DNA of 64,000 nt from Mycolicibacterium sp. lyk4-40-TYG-92 (GTDB taxonomy: Bacteria; Actinomycetota; Actinomycetes; Mycobacteriales; Mycobacteriaceae). Position numbers and translations under genes: made by a program. Each line of letters opens with the position of its first letter. Within the stretch, counting starts at the first letter, position 1. Location of the stretch: assembly GCF_030209435.1 (NCBI RefSeq), contig NZ_JARVRX010000005.1, positions 124,001-188,000 on the forward strand. The letters run 5' to 3'. The notes under the pieces are model-generated. The model saw nothing but the letters and a program-made list of their open reading frames with translations. It was not told the DNA's origin and made no database searches. Below, one piece after another: positions 17,988-29,029 of the stretch.

Positions 17988-18719
17988 CTATCTCACAGCA
18001 GCCAATGCCTCAGGCAGCGTGAACCGCTCTGCGTACAGGGCCTTTCCGACGATGGCGCCCTCGACGCCCTGTCCGGTCAGCGTGGCGATGGCCCGCAGGT
18101 CATCCAGGCTCGACACGCCGCCCGACGCGATGATCGGTGCCTTGGTGCGGCCGGCGACAGTGCTCAGCAGATCCAGGTTCGGGCCCGTCAGCGTGCCGTC
18201 CTTGGTGACGTCGGTGACGACGTAGCGCGAACAACCTTCGCTATCAAGGCGTTCCAGCACTTCCCACAGGTCGCCGCCGTCGGTCTCCCAGCCGCGGCCG
18301 CGCAGCCGCCAGCTGTCGTTCTCGAACTGCACGTCCAGGCCGACCGCCACACGGTCGCCGTACTCGCCGATGGCGCGCTTGCACCACTCGGGGCTCTCCA
18401 GTGCGGCGGTGCCGATGTTCACGCGCGCGCAGCCGGTGTCCATGGCCGCCTTGAGCGAGGCATCATCGCGGATGCCGCCCGAAAGCTCCACCGCCACATC
18501 GAGTTTGCCGACGACCTCGGCCAGCAGTTCCCGGTTGCTGCCGCGGCCGAAGGCGGCGTCCAGGTCCACCAGGTGCACCCACTCGGCACCGTCGCGCTGC
18601 CAGGTCTGGGCCGCCTCCAGCGCCGAACCGTAATCGGTCTCGCTGCCGGCCTTGCCCTGCACCAGCCGCACCGCCTTGCCGTCGACCACGTCGACGGCCG
18701 GCAACAGAATCAAACTCAT
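17988..18719 (-). CDS. hisA: Phosphoribosyl isomerase HisA/PriA
   Basis: A 243-residue TIM-barrel isomerase. [18 protein letters not shown] holds the general base and [14 protein letters not shown] the general acid. In actinobacteria without a separate trpF this protein (PriA) serves both histidine and tryptophan synthesis, and the sequence is of that type. Start and stop overlap or abut hisH and impA. Confidence 0.95.
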   Translation of the reverse strand: MSLILLPAVDVVDGKAVRLVQGKAGSETDYGSALEAAQTWQRDGAEWVHLVDLDAAFGRGSNRELLAEVVGKLDVAVELSGGIRDDASLKAAMDTGCARVNIGTAALESPEWCKRAIGEYGDRVAVGLDVQFENDSWRLRGRGWETDGGDLWEVLERLDSEGCSRYVVTDVTKDGTLTGPNLDLLSTVAGRTKAPIIASGGVSSLDDLRAIATLTGQGVEGAIVGKALYAERFTLPEALAAVR

Positions 18720-19329
18720 AGCCCCTCAACCCAATTCGCCAACAGCGTCGCACCTGCGTCGCCGCTCTTCTCCGGATGAAACTGTGTCGCCGACAGCGCG
18801 CCGTCTTCGACGGCCGCGATGAACGGCACGTGATGCGTGGCCCAGGTGACCTTCGCGTCGGCATGGCCACCCCACTGCTGGGCGGCGTAGGAATGCACGA
18901 AATAGAACCGCGTGCCCGCGTCGAGCCCCTTGAACAGGGTGCTCTCGGCTGCGGCGTCGACGGTGTTCCAGCCCATGTGCGGGATCACCGGCGCATCGAG
19001 CCGGGTGACCTCGCCCGGCCACTGCCCGCAGCCCTCGGTCTGCACGCCGAACTCCACGCCCTTCGAGAACAGAATCTGCATGCCGACGCACACACCCAGC
19101 ACAGGGTGACCCGCGGCGAGCCGGTCGGCGATGATCTTCTCCCCGCCGATCGAACGCAGACCCGTCATGCAGGCTTCGTAGGCACCGACGCCGGGCACTA
19201 CGAGACCGTCCGCGGCAGCCGCGGCAGCGGCATCGGACGTCACCTCGACGTCAGCGCCCACCCGCTCGAGTGCGCGCTGCGCGGACCGGAGATTGCCCGA
19301 ACCGTAGTCCAGGACCACAAGTTTCTTGC

Positions 19330-19333
<4 letters not shown>
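18716..19333 (-). CDS. hisH: Imidazole glycerol phosphate synthase glutaminase subunit
   Basis: A 205-residue class I glutamine amidotransferase that makes ammonia for HisF. The nucleophile is C82 in GVCVGMQ; the His and Glu of the triad lie in FHPEKSGD near the C-terminus. GTG start at 19333 overlaps the hisB stop. Confidence 0.95.
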
Positions 19334-22420
<3,087 letters not shown>

Positions 22421-22425
22421 CCCAC

Positions 22426-22431
22426 TATTGT
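22426..22431 (+). promoter_or_regulatory. Shared -10 region of hisD and the divergent Ddn-like gene
   Basis: The 45-base gap between two divergent starts contains TATTGT, a TANNNT -10 for the rightward gene with a start 35 bases downstream. Read leftward the same bases give GACAAT, 6 bases before the hisD GTG. The two promoters therefore overlap almost completely. Confidence 0.35.
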
Positions 22432-22465
22432 CCCAGAGCAGGCCAAATCGAATACGGAGGCGTCA

Positions 22466-22882
22466 ATGTCAAGCCGTCAGGACCACCCCAACAACGCCGC
22501 GGGCGTGCCGATGATCTTCCCGGTGTGGCTGGAGAACTTCCAGATCAAGTACATCAACCCGGCGCTGCGCCCGCTGTCGAAGAAGCTGCCGGGGTTCTCG
22601 GTCATCAAGCACCGCGGCCGTAAATCGGGCAAGGAGTTCGAGACCATCGTCACCTCTTACCGCAAGGGCGACGTGCTGGCGATCGGCCTGGCCCACGGCA
22701 AGACCAACTGGGTCAAGAACGTGCTGGCCGCCGGTGAGGCCGACATCCATGTCTCGCGGAAAGACCTGCACCTGGTGAACCCGCGGGTCCTGCCCGCCGG
22801 CACCGTCGATCCGTCGCTGCCGCGGATCGCGCAGATCGTGGCCAAGCGCAGCGGCGTCTTCGTCGCCGATATCGCCCACTGA
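22466..22882 (+). CDS. Deazaflavin (F420)-dependent nitroreductase-family protein
   Basis: A 138-residue protein of the Ddn/DUF385 split-barrel family that uses coenzyme F420. GFSVIKHRGRKSGKEFETIVTSYRKGD is the family core, and GKTNWVKNVLAAGEADI the typical second half. An ideal GGAGG lies 6 bases before the ATG. A homologue in the same divergent position next to hisD is present in M. tuberculosis from memory. The substrate is unknown. Confidence 0.85.
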   Translation: MSSRQDHPNNAAGVPMIFPVWLENFQIKYINPALRPLSKKLPGFSVIKHRGRKSGKEFETIVTSYRKGDVLAIGLAHGKTNWVKNVLAAGEADIHVSRKDLHLVNPRVLPAGTVDPSLPRIAQIVAKRSGVFVADIAH

Positions 22883-22886
22883 CACA

Positions 22887-22920
22887 CCGGGGGCCACGTG
22901 GAATCCAGCGTGGCCCCCGG
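22887..22920. terminator. Bidirectional hairpin between convergent genes
   Basis: CCGGGGGCCACG and CGTGGCCCCCGG form a perfect 12-bp stem around a 10-base loop, 4 bases after the Ddn-like stop and 11 bases before the end of the convergent membrane-protein gene. There is no long T run, which is usual for mycobacterial terminators. Confidence 0.7.
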
Positions 22921-22931
22921 TACGTCAGCGA

Positions 22932-23480
22932 CTACTTGCAGACGTCGTTGATCTGCTTGCTGTCGGCGCCGGCGTCATCCAGGCGCACCTTCTGCTGCGG
23001 ATCGTCGGTCTGGGCGCCGGCCGTCGCCGCGGCCCCGATGTCCAACAGGGTGTTGGCGTACTTCCGCGCCGCCGTCGCGAGCTCGGCCGGGGCGGCCGGA
23101 TCGATCCGGTTCAGCAGGTACTGGCCGCCGGTGATCAGCGCCAGGCGGGCGTTGGCTGCCACGGCGAGCGCGCCTGTCGTGTCATCCGGGCCGCCGGGGG
23201 CGGCCAGGTTGGTGTTGATCGCGATGCCCTTGCTGACGGTCTTCATGGCGTCGCAGAGCGCGATCTTGGCCGTGTCCTGCTCCGCCTGCGTGTACGTCTT
23301 GTCCAGATGCTTCACCGCGTACAGCGCGTAGCCGCCGATGGCGACGGCGATGAGGCCGATGACCACGGCCGCAATCGCGATGATCTGCGTGACGGACACC
23401 GAACCCGAGGTCGCGTCGGTGTCTTTCGCGGCTTTGCTCAGCGTGGTGGTCTTGTCTTCGGTCTTCTCGTCTTCCGCCAT
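22932..23480 (-). CDS. Single-pass membrane protein of unknown function
   Basis: A 182-residue protein not assigned to a function. A charged, Lys/Glu/Thr-rich cytoplasmic stretch (1-28) is followed by one membrane segment (about 30-54, VTQIIAIAAVVIGLIAVAIGG) and an extracytoplasmic alanine-rich helical domain with two cysteines (near residue 76 and the C-terminal NDVCK), which could form a disulfide. Mycobacteria have many such small Ala-rich membrane proteins. It ends the nadC side of the operon but is transcribed toward the his terminator. Confidence 0.7.
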   Translation of the reverse strand: MAEDEKTEDKTTTLSKAAKDTDATSGSVSVTQIIAIAAVVIGLIAVAIGGYALYAVKHLDKTYTQAEQDTAKIALCDAMKTVSKGIAINTNLAAPGGPDDTTGALAVAANARLALITGGQYLLNRIDPAAPAELATAARKYANTLLDIGAAATAGAQTDDPQQKVRLDDAGADSKQINDVCK

Positions 23481-23502
23481 GCCCGTGATAGTAGCGGCCG
23501 AG

Positions 23503-24360
23503 TCAGATATCGAGGCCGACGTCGAGCACCCGCACCGAATGCGTCAATGCGCCGATGGCGAGGAAATCCACGCCGGTTCCGGCATAGGCGGCAGCAGAGT
23601 CCAGGCTCAGACCGCCCGACGATTCCAGTTTGGTGCCGGGAGCGCGGGCGTCCCGGCGCTGCACCGCGATCTGCGTCTGCCAGACCGGGAAGTTGTCGAG
23701 CAACACCAATTCGACGTTCTCACCAAGGATTTCGTCGAGCTGTTCGAGCGAATCCACCTCGACCTCACACGGCAGATCGGGCGCCGCCGCGCGGACCGCC
23801 TGCAGGGCCGCGAGTACCGACCCGTCGGCCGCGACGTGGTTGTCCTTGATCAGCGCGGCATCGCCCAGCCCCAGCCGGTGGTTGACCCCGCCGCCGAGCC
23901 GCACCGCGTACTTCTGAAGTAACCGCAATCCGGGCAACGTCTTTCGGGTGTCGCGGATGGCCGTATCGGTCCCCGCCACCTCCTGCACCCACCGGGCTGT
24001 CTCCGAGGCGATCCCCGACAGGTGGCACACGATGTTGAGCATCGTGCGCTCGGCCGTCAACAGGGCCCGTGTCGGGGCCTCGACCGTCAGCACCGCGTCG
24101 CCGGGTTTGACCTCGGCGCCGTCGTCGGCCCGGTCGAGGATGCGGTAGGCGCCCTCGCCGATCACCTTGTCCAGCACCAGAACCGCGATGTCCAGACCCG
24201 CGATGACGCCGGGCTGCCGCGACACCATGGACGCGACGGTGGTGGCGTCGGCGGGCACCGTCGCCACCGAGGTAACGTCCGGGCCATAGCGCAGATCCTC
24301 GTCGAGCGCGCGATCGATGATCGCGTGCGCGTCTGCCAGTTCCGCTGCGGTCAGTGCCAT
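23503..24360 (-). CDS. nadC: Nicotinate-nucleotide pyrophosphorylase (quinolinate phosphoribosyltransferase)
   Basis: A 285-residue enzyme converting quinolinate and PRPP to nicotinate mononucleotide. TRKTLPGLRLLQKYAVRLGGG and the LIKDNHVAADG motif are diagnostic. Third gene of nadABC; its start overlaps the nadB stop (TGATG). Confidence 0.95.
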   Translation of the reverse strand: MALTAAELADAHAIIDRALDEDLRYGPDVTSVATVPADATTVASMVSRQPGVIAGLDIAVLVLDKVIGEGAYRILDRADDGAEVKPGDAVLTVEAPTRALLTAERTMLNIVCHLSGIASETARWVQEVAGTDTAIRDTRKTLPGLRLLQKYAVRLGGGVNHRLGLGDAALIKDNHVAADGSVLAALQAVRAAAPDLPCEVEVDSLEQLDEILGENVELVLLDNFPVWQTQIAVQRRDARAPGTKLESSGGLSLDSAAAYAGTGVDFLAIGALTHSVRVLDVGLDI

Positions 24361-25958
24361 CAGTTACACACTCCTATCGGCAGGGCGGCCACCGCGCGCC
24401 CGGCGGCGTCCAGCCGCACATCGATCGACATCTCGAACGCCGGATCGCGATCCGGTCGGTCACTGCGGTGGTGGCAGCCCCGGGATTCCGCGCGTGCGGC
24501 CGCAGCTGCAGCGACCGCCGACGCCGTCACGGTCAATGCCGCATCCTCGACGGCGGCCCGGTCCGACATGGCCGTGCCGCGGGCACCGGCGAGCAACTCG
24601 CCGAGCTGGCCAAGCCCGGCGCCGTCGCGTACCACCGATGCGTATCGCGTCATGTCACGTTGCAGCGCATCGCGATCCAACGCGGGCAACTTGCCGAGAT
24701 CCGGCTCCGGCACCCGGTTTCCGCCCGCATCACGGGCCTGTTCCGCGGCCGCGCGACCGGCCCGGCCACCGACCACCAGCCCTTCCAGCAGGCTGTTGGA
24801 GGCCAGGCGGTTGCCGCCGTGCATGCCGGTGCGTCCGACCTCACCAGCGGCGTACAGACCGGCCATCTCGGTGCGGCCGTACACGTCGGTGACCACGCCG
24901 CCGCAGCTGTAGTGCGCACCCGGCACCACCGGGATCGGTTGGCGCGCAGGGTCGATGCCGGCGGCCAGGCACGCGGCCGTGACGGTCGGGAACCGGGCCG
25001 CGACGTCGGGGACGCCGCGGGCATCGAGGTAGACGTAGTCGTCTCCGGTGGCCGCGAGGCGGGCGTCGATGGCGGCGGCCACGACGTCGCGGGGGGCCAG
25101 GTCTCCCATCGGGTGCACGCCCTCGGTCACCGCGTCGCCCCGCCGGTCACGCAGGATGGCGCCTTCGCCGCGCAGCGCTTCGGTGATCAGCGGGCACCGG
25201 CCACCGGCCGCGCCGGTGTACAGCATGGTCGGGTGGAACTGGATGAATTCGATGTCGCGGACCGGCAGTCCGGCGCGCAGCGCGAGGGCGATGCCGTCGC
25301 CGGTCGAACCGTCCGGGTTGGTCGTCGCGGTGTACAACTGCCCCAGTCCGCCGGTCGCCAGGATGACCGACGGAGCCGTCAGCACACCGGGGCCCTCCGG
25401 ACTCAGGACCAGCAGGCCGCTGACCGCTCCGTCACGGTGCAATACCTGCACCGCAACATGATTGGGCCGGATATCGAGCGTCCGGGTCGCGGCGGCCAGC
25501 GCACGCTGGACCTCGGCGCCGGTGGCATCACCGCCGGCATGGATGATGCGGCGGCGGCTGTGCCCACCCTCGCGCGTCAGGGACCAGTCCCCCGGCCGGA
25601 CTTCGTCGAATGCCGCACCGGCACCGACCAATTCGCGCACCGCGGCATAGCCGTCGGCGACGATCGAGGTGACCGCATCGACATCGCACAAGCCGGCGCC
25701 GGCCGCAACGGTGTCGGCGACGTGCGCCTGCACCGAGTCCTCGGTGTCGGGGATGACGACCGCGATGCCGCCCTGGGCGTAGGCCGTCGCCGTCTCGCCG
25801 GACTTGCCGACGACCACGACCCGGCTACCGGCGAGCTGCGCCGCGCGCGCCGCCGCCAGGCCGGCGACGCCGGTGCCGACGACGACGACGTCGGCCCGCT
25901 GGCGCCAGTAGCCACGTCCGCCGCAAGCAGCCGGCCGACGGCCCACGTGGGCGCTCAC
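24360..25958 (-). CDS. nadB: L-aspartate oxidase
   Basis: A 532-residue flavoprotein oxidising aspartate to iminoaspartate. The dinucleotide motif VVVVGTGVAGLAAARAAQ begins near residue 24, followed by AYAQGGIAVV and the active-site region IEFIQFHPTMLYTG. GTG start at 25958, one base from the nadA stop. NadA uses the unstable product directly. Confidence 0.95.
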   Translation of the reverse strand: MSAHVGRRPAACGGRGYWRQRADVVVVGTGVAGLAAARAAQLAGSRVVVVGKSGETATAYAQGGIAVVIPDTEDSVQAHVADTVAAGAGLCDVDAVTSIVADGYAAVRELVGAGAAFDEVRPGDWSLTREGGHSRRRIIHAGGDATGAEVQRALAAATRTLDIRPNHVAVQVLHRDGAVSGLLVLSPEGPGVLTAPSVILATGGLGQLYTATTNPDGSTGDGIALALRAGLPVRDIEFIQFHPTMLYTGAAGGRCPLITEALRGEGAILRDRRGDAVTEGVHPMGDLAPRDVVAAAIDARLAATGDDYVYLDARGVPDVAARFPTVTAACLAAGIDPARQPIPVVPGAHYSCGGVVTDVYGRTEMAGLYAAGEVGRTGMHGGNRLASNSLLEGLVVGGRAGRAAAEQARDAGGNRVPEPDLGKLPALDRDALQRDMTRYASVVRDGAGLGQLGELLAGARGTAMSDRAAVEDAALTVTASAVAAAAAARAESRGCHHRSDRPDRDPAFEMSIDVRLDAAGRAVAALPIGVCN

Positions 25959-25959
25959 G

Positions 25960-26973
25960 CTATTCCCCGCCGCCGGGCTGCCCGATCCCGATCATGCGCT
26001 GCACGCTCAACCGAGCTGCGGCCGCGACATCTTCGTCGACGTGAACCTCGTCGGCACCGTCGCGCAGGCAACGCAGCAGCGCAGCCGGCGTGATCATCTT
26101 CATGTACGGGCAGGAGGCCCGATCGTTGACGGCGAGAAACTCGGTTTCCGGTGCGGCACGGCGCAACTGGTGCAGCATGCCGATCTCGGTGGCGACGAGG
26201 ACCTGCTTGGCGTGGGTCTCACGGGCGGCGTCGAGCATGCCGCCGGTCGACAGGATCTTGACGCGGTCGTCGGGCACGGCGCCCTCGCCCGCCAGGTACA
26301 GAGCCGAGGTGGCGCAACCGCATTCGGGGTGCACGAACAGTTCGGCGTCCGGGTGCGAGCGGGCCTGATCGGCGAGTTCGTCACCGTTGATGCCGGCGTG
26401 CACGTGGCATTCCCCGGCCCAGATGTGCAGGTTGTCCCGTCCGGTCATCCGGCGCACATGGGCGCCGAGGAATTGGTCGGGGCAGAACAGGACGGTCTTG
26501 TCCGCGGGAATCGAGGCGACGACCTCGACGGCGTTGGACGACGTGCAGCAGATGTCAGTGAGGGCTTTGACAGCCGCGGTGGTGTTCACGTACGACACCA
26601 CGACGGCGTCCGGGTAGTCGGCCTTCCAGGCCCGCAGATCGTCGGCGGTGATGGAATCGGCCAGCGAGCAGCCCGCGCGCTGGTCCGGGATCAGCACGGT
26701 CTTGGCCGGCGACAGGATTTTGGCGGTCTCGGCCATGAAGTGCACACCGCAGAACACGATGGTGTCCTCGGCGGCGTCCGCGGCGATGCGGGACAGCGCC
26801 AGCGAATCGCCCACGTGGTCGGCGATGTCCTGAATCTCCGGCAGCTGGTAATTGTGCGCGAGGATGGTGGCGTTGCGTTCCTTGGCGAGGCGGCGCACCT
26901 CGTCTGCCCACTGCGCGTCGGCGACCACATCACCGAAACCTTCGAACTCCGCCGCACGGTCCAGAACCGTCAT
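25960..26973 (-). CDS. nadA: Quinolinate synthase
   Basis: A 337-residue 4Fe-4S enzyme that makes quinolinate from iminoaspartate and dihydroxyacetone phosphate. Cluster cysteines are in [22 protein letters not shown] and the C-terminal SCPYMKM region. The ATG at 26973 ([10 protein letters not shown]) is preceded by AAAGGAG; a longer frame to 27114 would read through the operator. The operator for NrtR lies 26 bases upstream. Confidence 0.95.
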   Translation of the reverse strand: MTVLDRAAEFEGFGDVVADAQWADEVRRLAKERNATILAHNYQLPEIQDIADHVGDSLALSRIAADAAEDTIVFCGVHFMAETAKILSPAKTVLIPDQRAGCSLADSITADDLRAWKADYPDAVVVSYVNTTAAVKALTDICCTSSNAVEVVASIPADKTVLFCPDQFLGAHVRRMTGRDNLHIWAGECHVHAGINGDELADQARSHPDAELFVHPECGCATSALYLAGEGAVPDDRVKILSTGGMLDAARETHAKQVLVATEIGMLHQLRRAAPETEFLAVNDRASCPYMKMITPAALLRCLRDGADEVHVDEDVAAAARLSVQRMIGIGQPGGGE

Positions 26974-26998
26974 GGCCGTCTCCTTTGAACCTGGCCAG

Positions 26999-27021
26999 GT
27001 TTTCGACTGATGATCGAAAAC
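26999..27021. promoter_or_regulatory. NrtR-type operator upstream of nadABC
   Basis: GTTTTCGA and TCGAAAAC form perfect 8-bp arms with a 7-base spacer. On the minus strand a TANNNT -10 (TAGTAT, 27029-27034) lies just upstream, so transcription of nadA would start at the edge of the palindrome. The same arms recur in front of nrtR. NrtR is the known repressor of NAD synthesis in mycobacteria. Confidence 0.8.
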
Positions 27022-27078
27022 ATGCCACATACTAGCACTGCGCACGAGATGTTCACCTTGGTGTACCGCGCGCGACGG
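27022..27078 (+). pseudogene. Remnant of an nrtR-like gene start
   Basis: Directly after the nadA-side operator an ATG opens a frame whose residues [13 protein letters not shown] align without gaps with TAHEVLAVVFQVR at the start of the intact nrtR. The spacing from palindrome to start codon is also the same. After about 19 codons no similarity remains. This looks like the decayed first codons of a second nrtR copy, not a working gene. Confidence 0.5.
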
Positions 27079-27186
27079 CGCGGGGCCTGCCCGGCGGCCG
27101 GCCTCCACCACCACCCGCAGTGGCAGGCGAGCGCCAAAATTACCCGCTCGACCAGCAGAAACGGCTACGACCGACCTGACCGACCC

Positions 27187-28044
27187 TCACTCGGCGCCGG
27201 TCTCGGCACCGTCCCCGGAGTTCAGCCAGGTCTGTTGCGTCCGGACCGCGATGGCGTCGTTCGCAGTTCCGCAGCCGTCCCACAGTCCCCGGCTGGAAAC
27301 CAGCACGATGGGCCAGAAGTACGCCGCGACATCGCGCACCTGGCGGATCGGGATTCCCGTCGCGACGGCCGCGTAGTGCAACCAGTAATCGTCGGCCCGC
27401 GGGCACACGTGGGCGAACGCTTCACCCCGATCCCGCAGTGCGCCAAGCAGTTCCGGAGGGTAGGCGACACCGGATACGCCTGTCGCGAACACCGTTTCGG
27501 AGGCCTCGGTCGTGGTGCACATCGGCCAGGTGCGGTACGGGCCGTCGCTGCGGACACGGGCACGGAACGCGGTGACCTCGCCGGGCCGATGCGCGGCGAG
27601 CAGCTCTGCGAGCCAGGTGGGCGGGTAGTAGACGTCGTCGTCCGCCGTGACCAGAGTGCGATCTGGTTCGTCGGGCAGTATCTCGTTGAGATACGGGAAG
27701 TACTTCTTGTGCGGTCCGTAGTCGCGGCAATGCCGAATTTCCAGCCCGCGCGCCTGCAATCGCTTCAACGTCGCCGGCGGATCGAGGTACGCGTCGCGGT
27801 CATCCAGCCAGAGGATCAGCCGGCGAGGCTTGACAGTGCCGGCACCGATGGTCTCGATCGTTTGCCACACCGTCGAAATCCGCTTGCCATAACTCGTCAA
27901 CGACACGTTGGCGGCACCGGAGCCGACGACCGACTCGCCGGACCGGTGGTTTCTCACGCGCAGCCGCGGACCGAGTGTGCCCAGCTCCGCGATGGCGAAC
28001 ACCCACGCGAGCGGATCCGTTGGCTGAATGCCGATATTGCGCAT
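27187..28044 (-). CDS. Glycosyltransferase-like protein
   Basis: A 285-residue protein. VSLTSYGKRISTVWQTIETI opens a nucleotide-sugar-binding-type fold; LVTADDDVYYPPTWLAELL holds a DDD motif like the metal-binding DXD of glycosyltransferases. PRADDYWLHYAAVATGIP resembles the acceptor-side acidic motif. It has no membrane segment or signal, so it acts in the cytosol if active. Start uncertain: ATG at 28044 (MRNIGIQP) is preceded by a G-rich sequence; a start up to 28098 is possible. It separates nadABC from nrtR, which are adjacent in M. tuberculosis as I recall, and looks like an insertion. Donor and acceptor sugars are unknown. Confidence 0.65.
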   Translation of the reverse strand: MRNIGIQPTDPLAWVFAIAELGTLGPRLRVRNHRSGESVVGSGAANVSLTSYGKRISTVWQTIETIGAGTVKPRRLILWLDDRDAYLDPPATLKRLQARGLEIRHCRDYGPHKKYFPYLNEILPDEPDRTLVTADDDVYYPPTWLAELLAAHRPGEVTAFRARVRSDGPYRTWPMCTTTEASETVFATGVSGVAYPPELLGALRDRGEAFAHVCPRADDYWLHYAAVATGIPIRQVRDVAAYFWPIVLVSSRGLWDGCGTANDAIAVRTQQTWLNSGDGAETGAE

Positions 28045-28223
28045 GACCCCCACCGGCCTTTCCCCGCGGGACGAACACGAACTTTGCTGCATTCGCACGT
28101 GAGTCTAATCGCGCGGTGGACATTCTTCCTGTCAGCGGCCACATGCCATCGGCGTGACGGTTCGCCGTCCGGTGGTCCGATACAGCGGGCAATGCACTAC
28201 TTCGGCAGTTGCTTTTGATCTCC

Positions 28224-28252
28224 CACGTTTTCGACTTAAAATCGAAAACGTG
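28224..28252. promoter_or_regulatory. NrtR-type operator and leaderless promoter of nrtR
   Basis: CACGTTTTCGA and TCGAAAACGTG form perfect 11-bp arms with a 7-base spacer. Within it TAAAAT (28237-28242) is a good -10, spaced 7 bases from the GTG start of nrtR at 28250, and TTGATC (28215-28220) sits at -35 distance. The operator covers the -10, transcription start and start codon, so NrtR should repress its own leaderless message. Confidence 0.8.
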
Positions 28253-28942
28253 ACGGATGTGGGTACTGCGCATGAAGTGCTCGCCGTCGTCTTTCAGGTG
28301 CGCGACCTCGACAGCAAGAGGCCGCAGCTCAGCGTGCTGCTGTGGGAGCGCGCCATGGAGCCGCAACGCGGCGCCTGGTCCCTGCCCGGCGGTCAGCTCC
28401 GGCACGACGAAGACATGATCAGCTCGGTCCGGCGTCAACTCGCCGAGAAGGTCGACCTGCGCCAGCTGACCCACCTAGAGCAGCTCGCCGTTTTCTCCGA
28501 ACCCAAGCGCGTGCCCGGCCCACGCACCATCGCCTCGACCTTCCTGGGCCTGGTGCCCTCCCCCGCGACCCCCGAGCTGCCGAGTGACACGCGCTGGCAT
28601 CCGGTGTCGGCACTGCCGCGCATGGCCTTCGACCACGGCCCGATGATCACCCACGCCCACGCCCGACTGGTTGCCAAGATGTCCTATACCAACATCGGAT
28701 TCGCCTTGGCGCCAAAGGAATTCACTCTCACCACCTTGCGGGACATCTATGCCGCCACGCTGGGCCACCCAGTGGATCCGACCAATCTCCAACGCGTGCT
28801 GGCGCGGCGTGGGGTCATCACCCCTACCGGCACGACGGCCCGCTCCGGCCGCAGCGGCGGCCGCCCTGCTGCGCTGTACCGGTTCACCGACTCGACATAC
28901 CGGGTTACGGACGAGTTCGCCGCGCTCCGCCCACCTAGTTAA
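28250..28942 (+). CDS. nrtR: NrtR-family transcriptional repressor of NAD synthesis
   Basis: A 230-residue protein with an N-terminal Nudix-like domain and a C-terminal winged helix. The Nudix box region (residues 48-70) reads GGQLRHDEDMISSVRRQLAEKVDL: the glycine and first glutamate remain, but the catalytic REUXEE core is RQLAEK, so hydrolysis is probably lost and the domain is a ligand sensor. The C-terminal part (ATLGHPVDPTNLQRVLARRGVI, then GRPAALYRF) is the DNA-binding domain. GTG start at 28250 overlaps its own operator. It should repress nadABC and itself in response to an NAD-related metabolite. Confidence 0.88.
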   Translation: MTDVGTAHEVLAVVFQVRDLDSKRPQLSVLLWERAMEPQRGAWSLPGGQLRHDEDMISSVRRQLAEKVDLRQLTHLEQLAVFSEPKRVPGPRTIASTFLGLVPSPATPELPSDTRWHPVSALPRMAFDHGPMITHAHARLVAKMSYTNIGFALAPKEFTLTTLRDIYAATLGHPVDPTNLQRVLARRGVITPTGTTARSGRSGGRPAALYRFTDSTYRVTDEFAALRPPS

Positions 28943-28963
28943 CCTACGGGCCGTGACGTAGGT
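28942..28963 (+). terminator. Small hairpin at the nrtR stop
   Basis: ACCTACG and CGTAGGT form a 7-bp stem with an 8-base loop starting at the last base of the nrtR stop codon. No T run follows, so termination strength is doubtful. Confidence 0.35.
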
Positions 28964-29000
28964 CACTTTCGGGCCACATTTTGCGCGCCAGAATTGGTTT

Positions 29001-29015
29001 TTAAGGGTTCCTTAA
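29001..29015. promoter_or_regulatory. Palindrome upstream of the lipase gene
   Basis: TTAAGG and CCTTAA are perfect 6-bp arms around GTT, 15 bases before the lipase ATG. In this position it could be an operator in the untranslated leader or overlap the promoter. No matching second site was seen in the window. Confidence 0.35.
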
Positions 29016-29029
29016 GACATGATTTCCCG

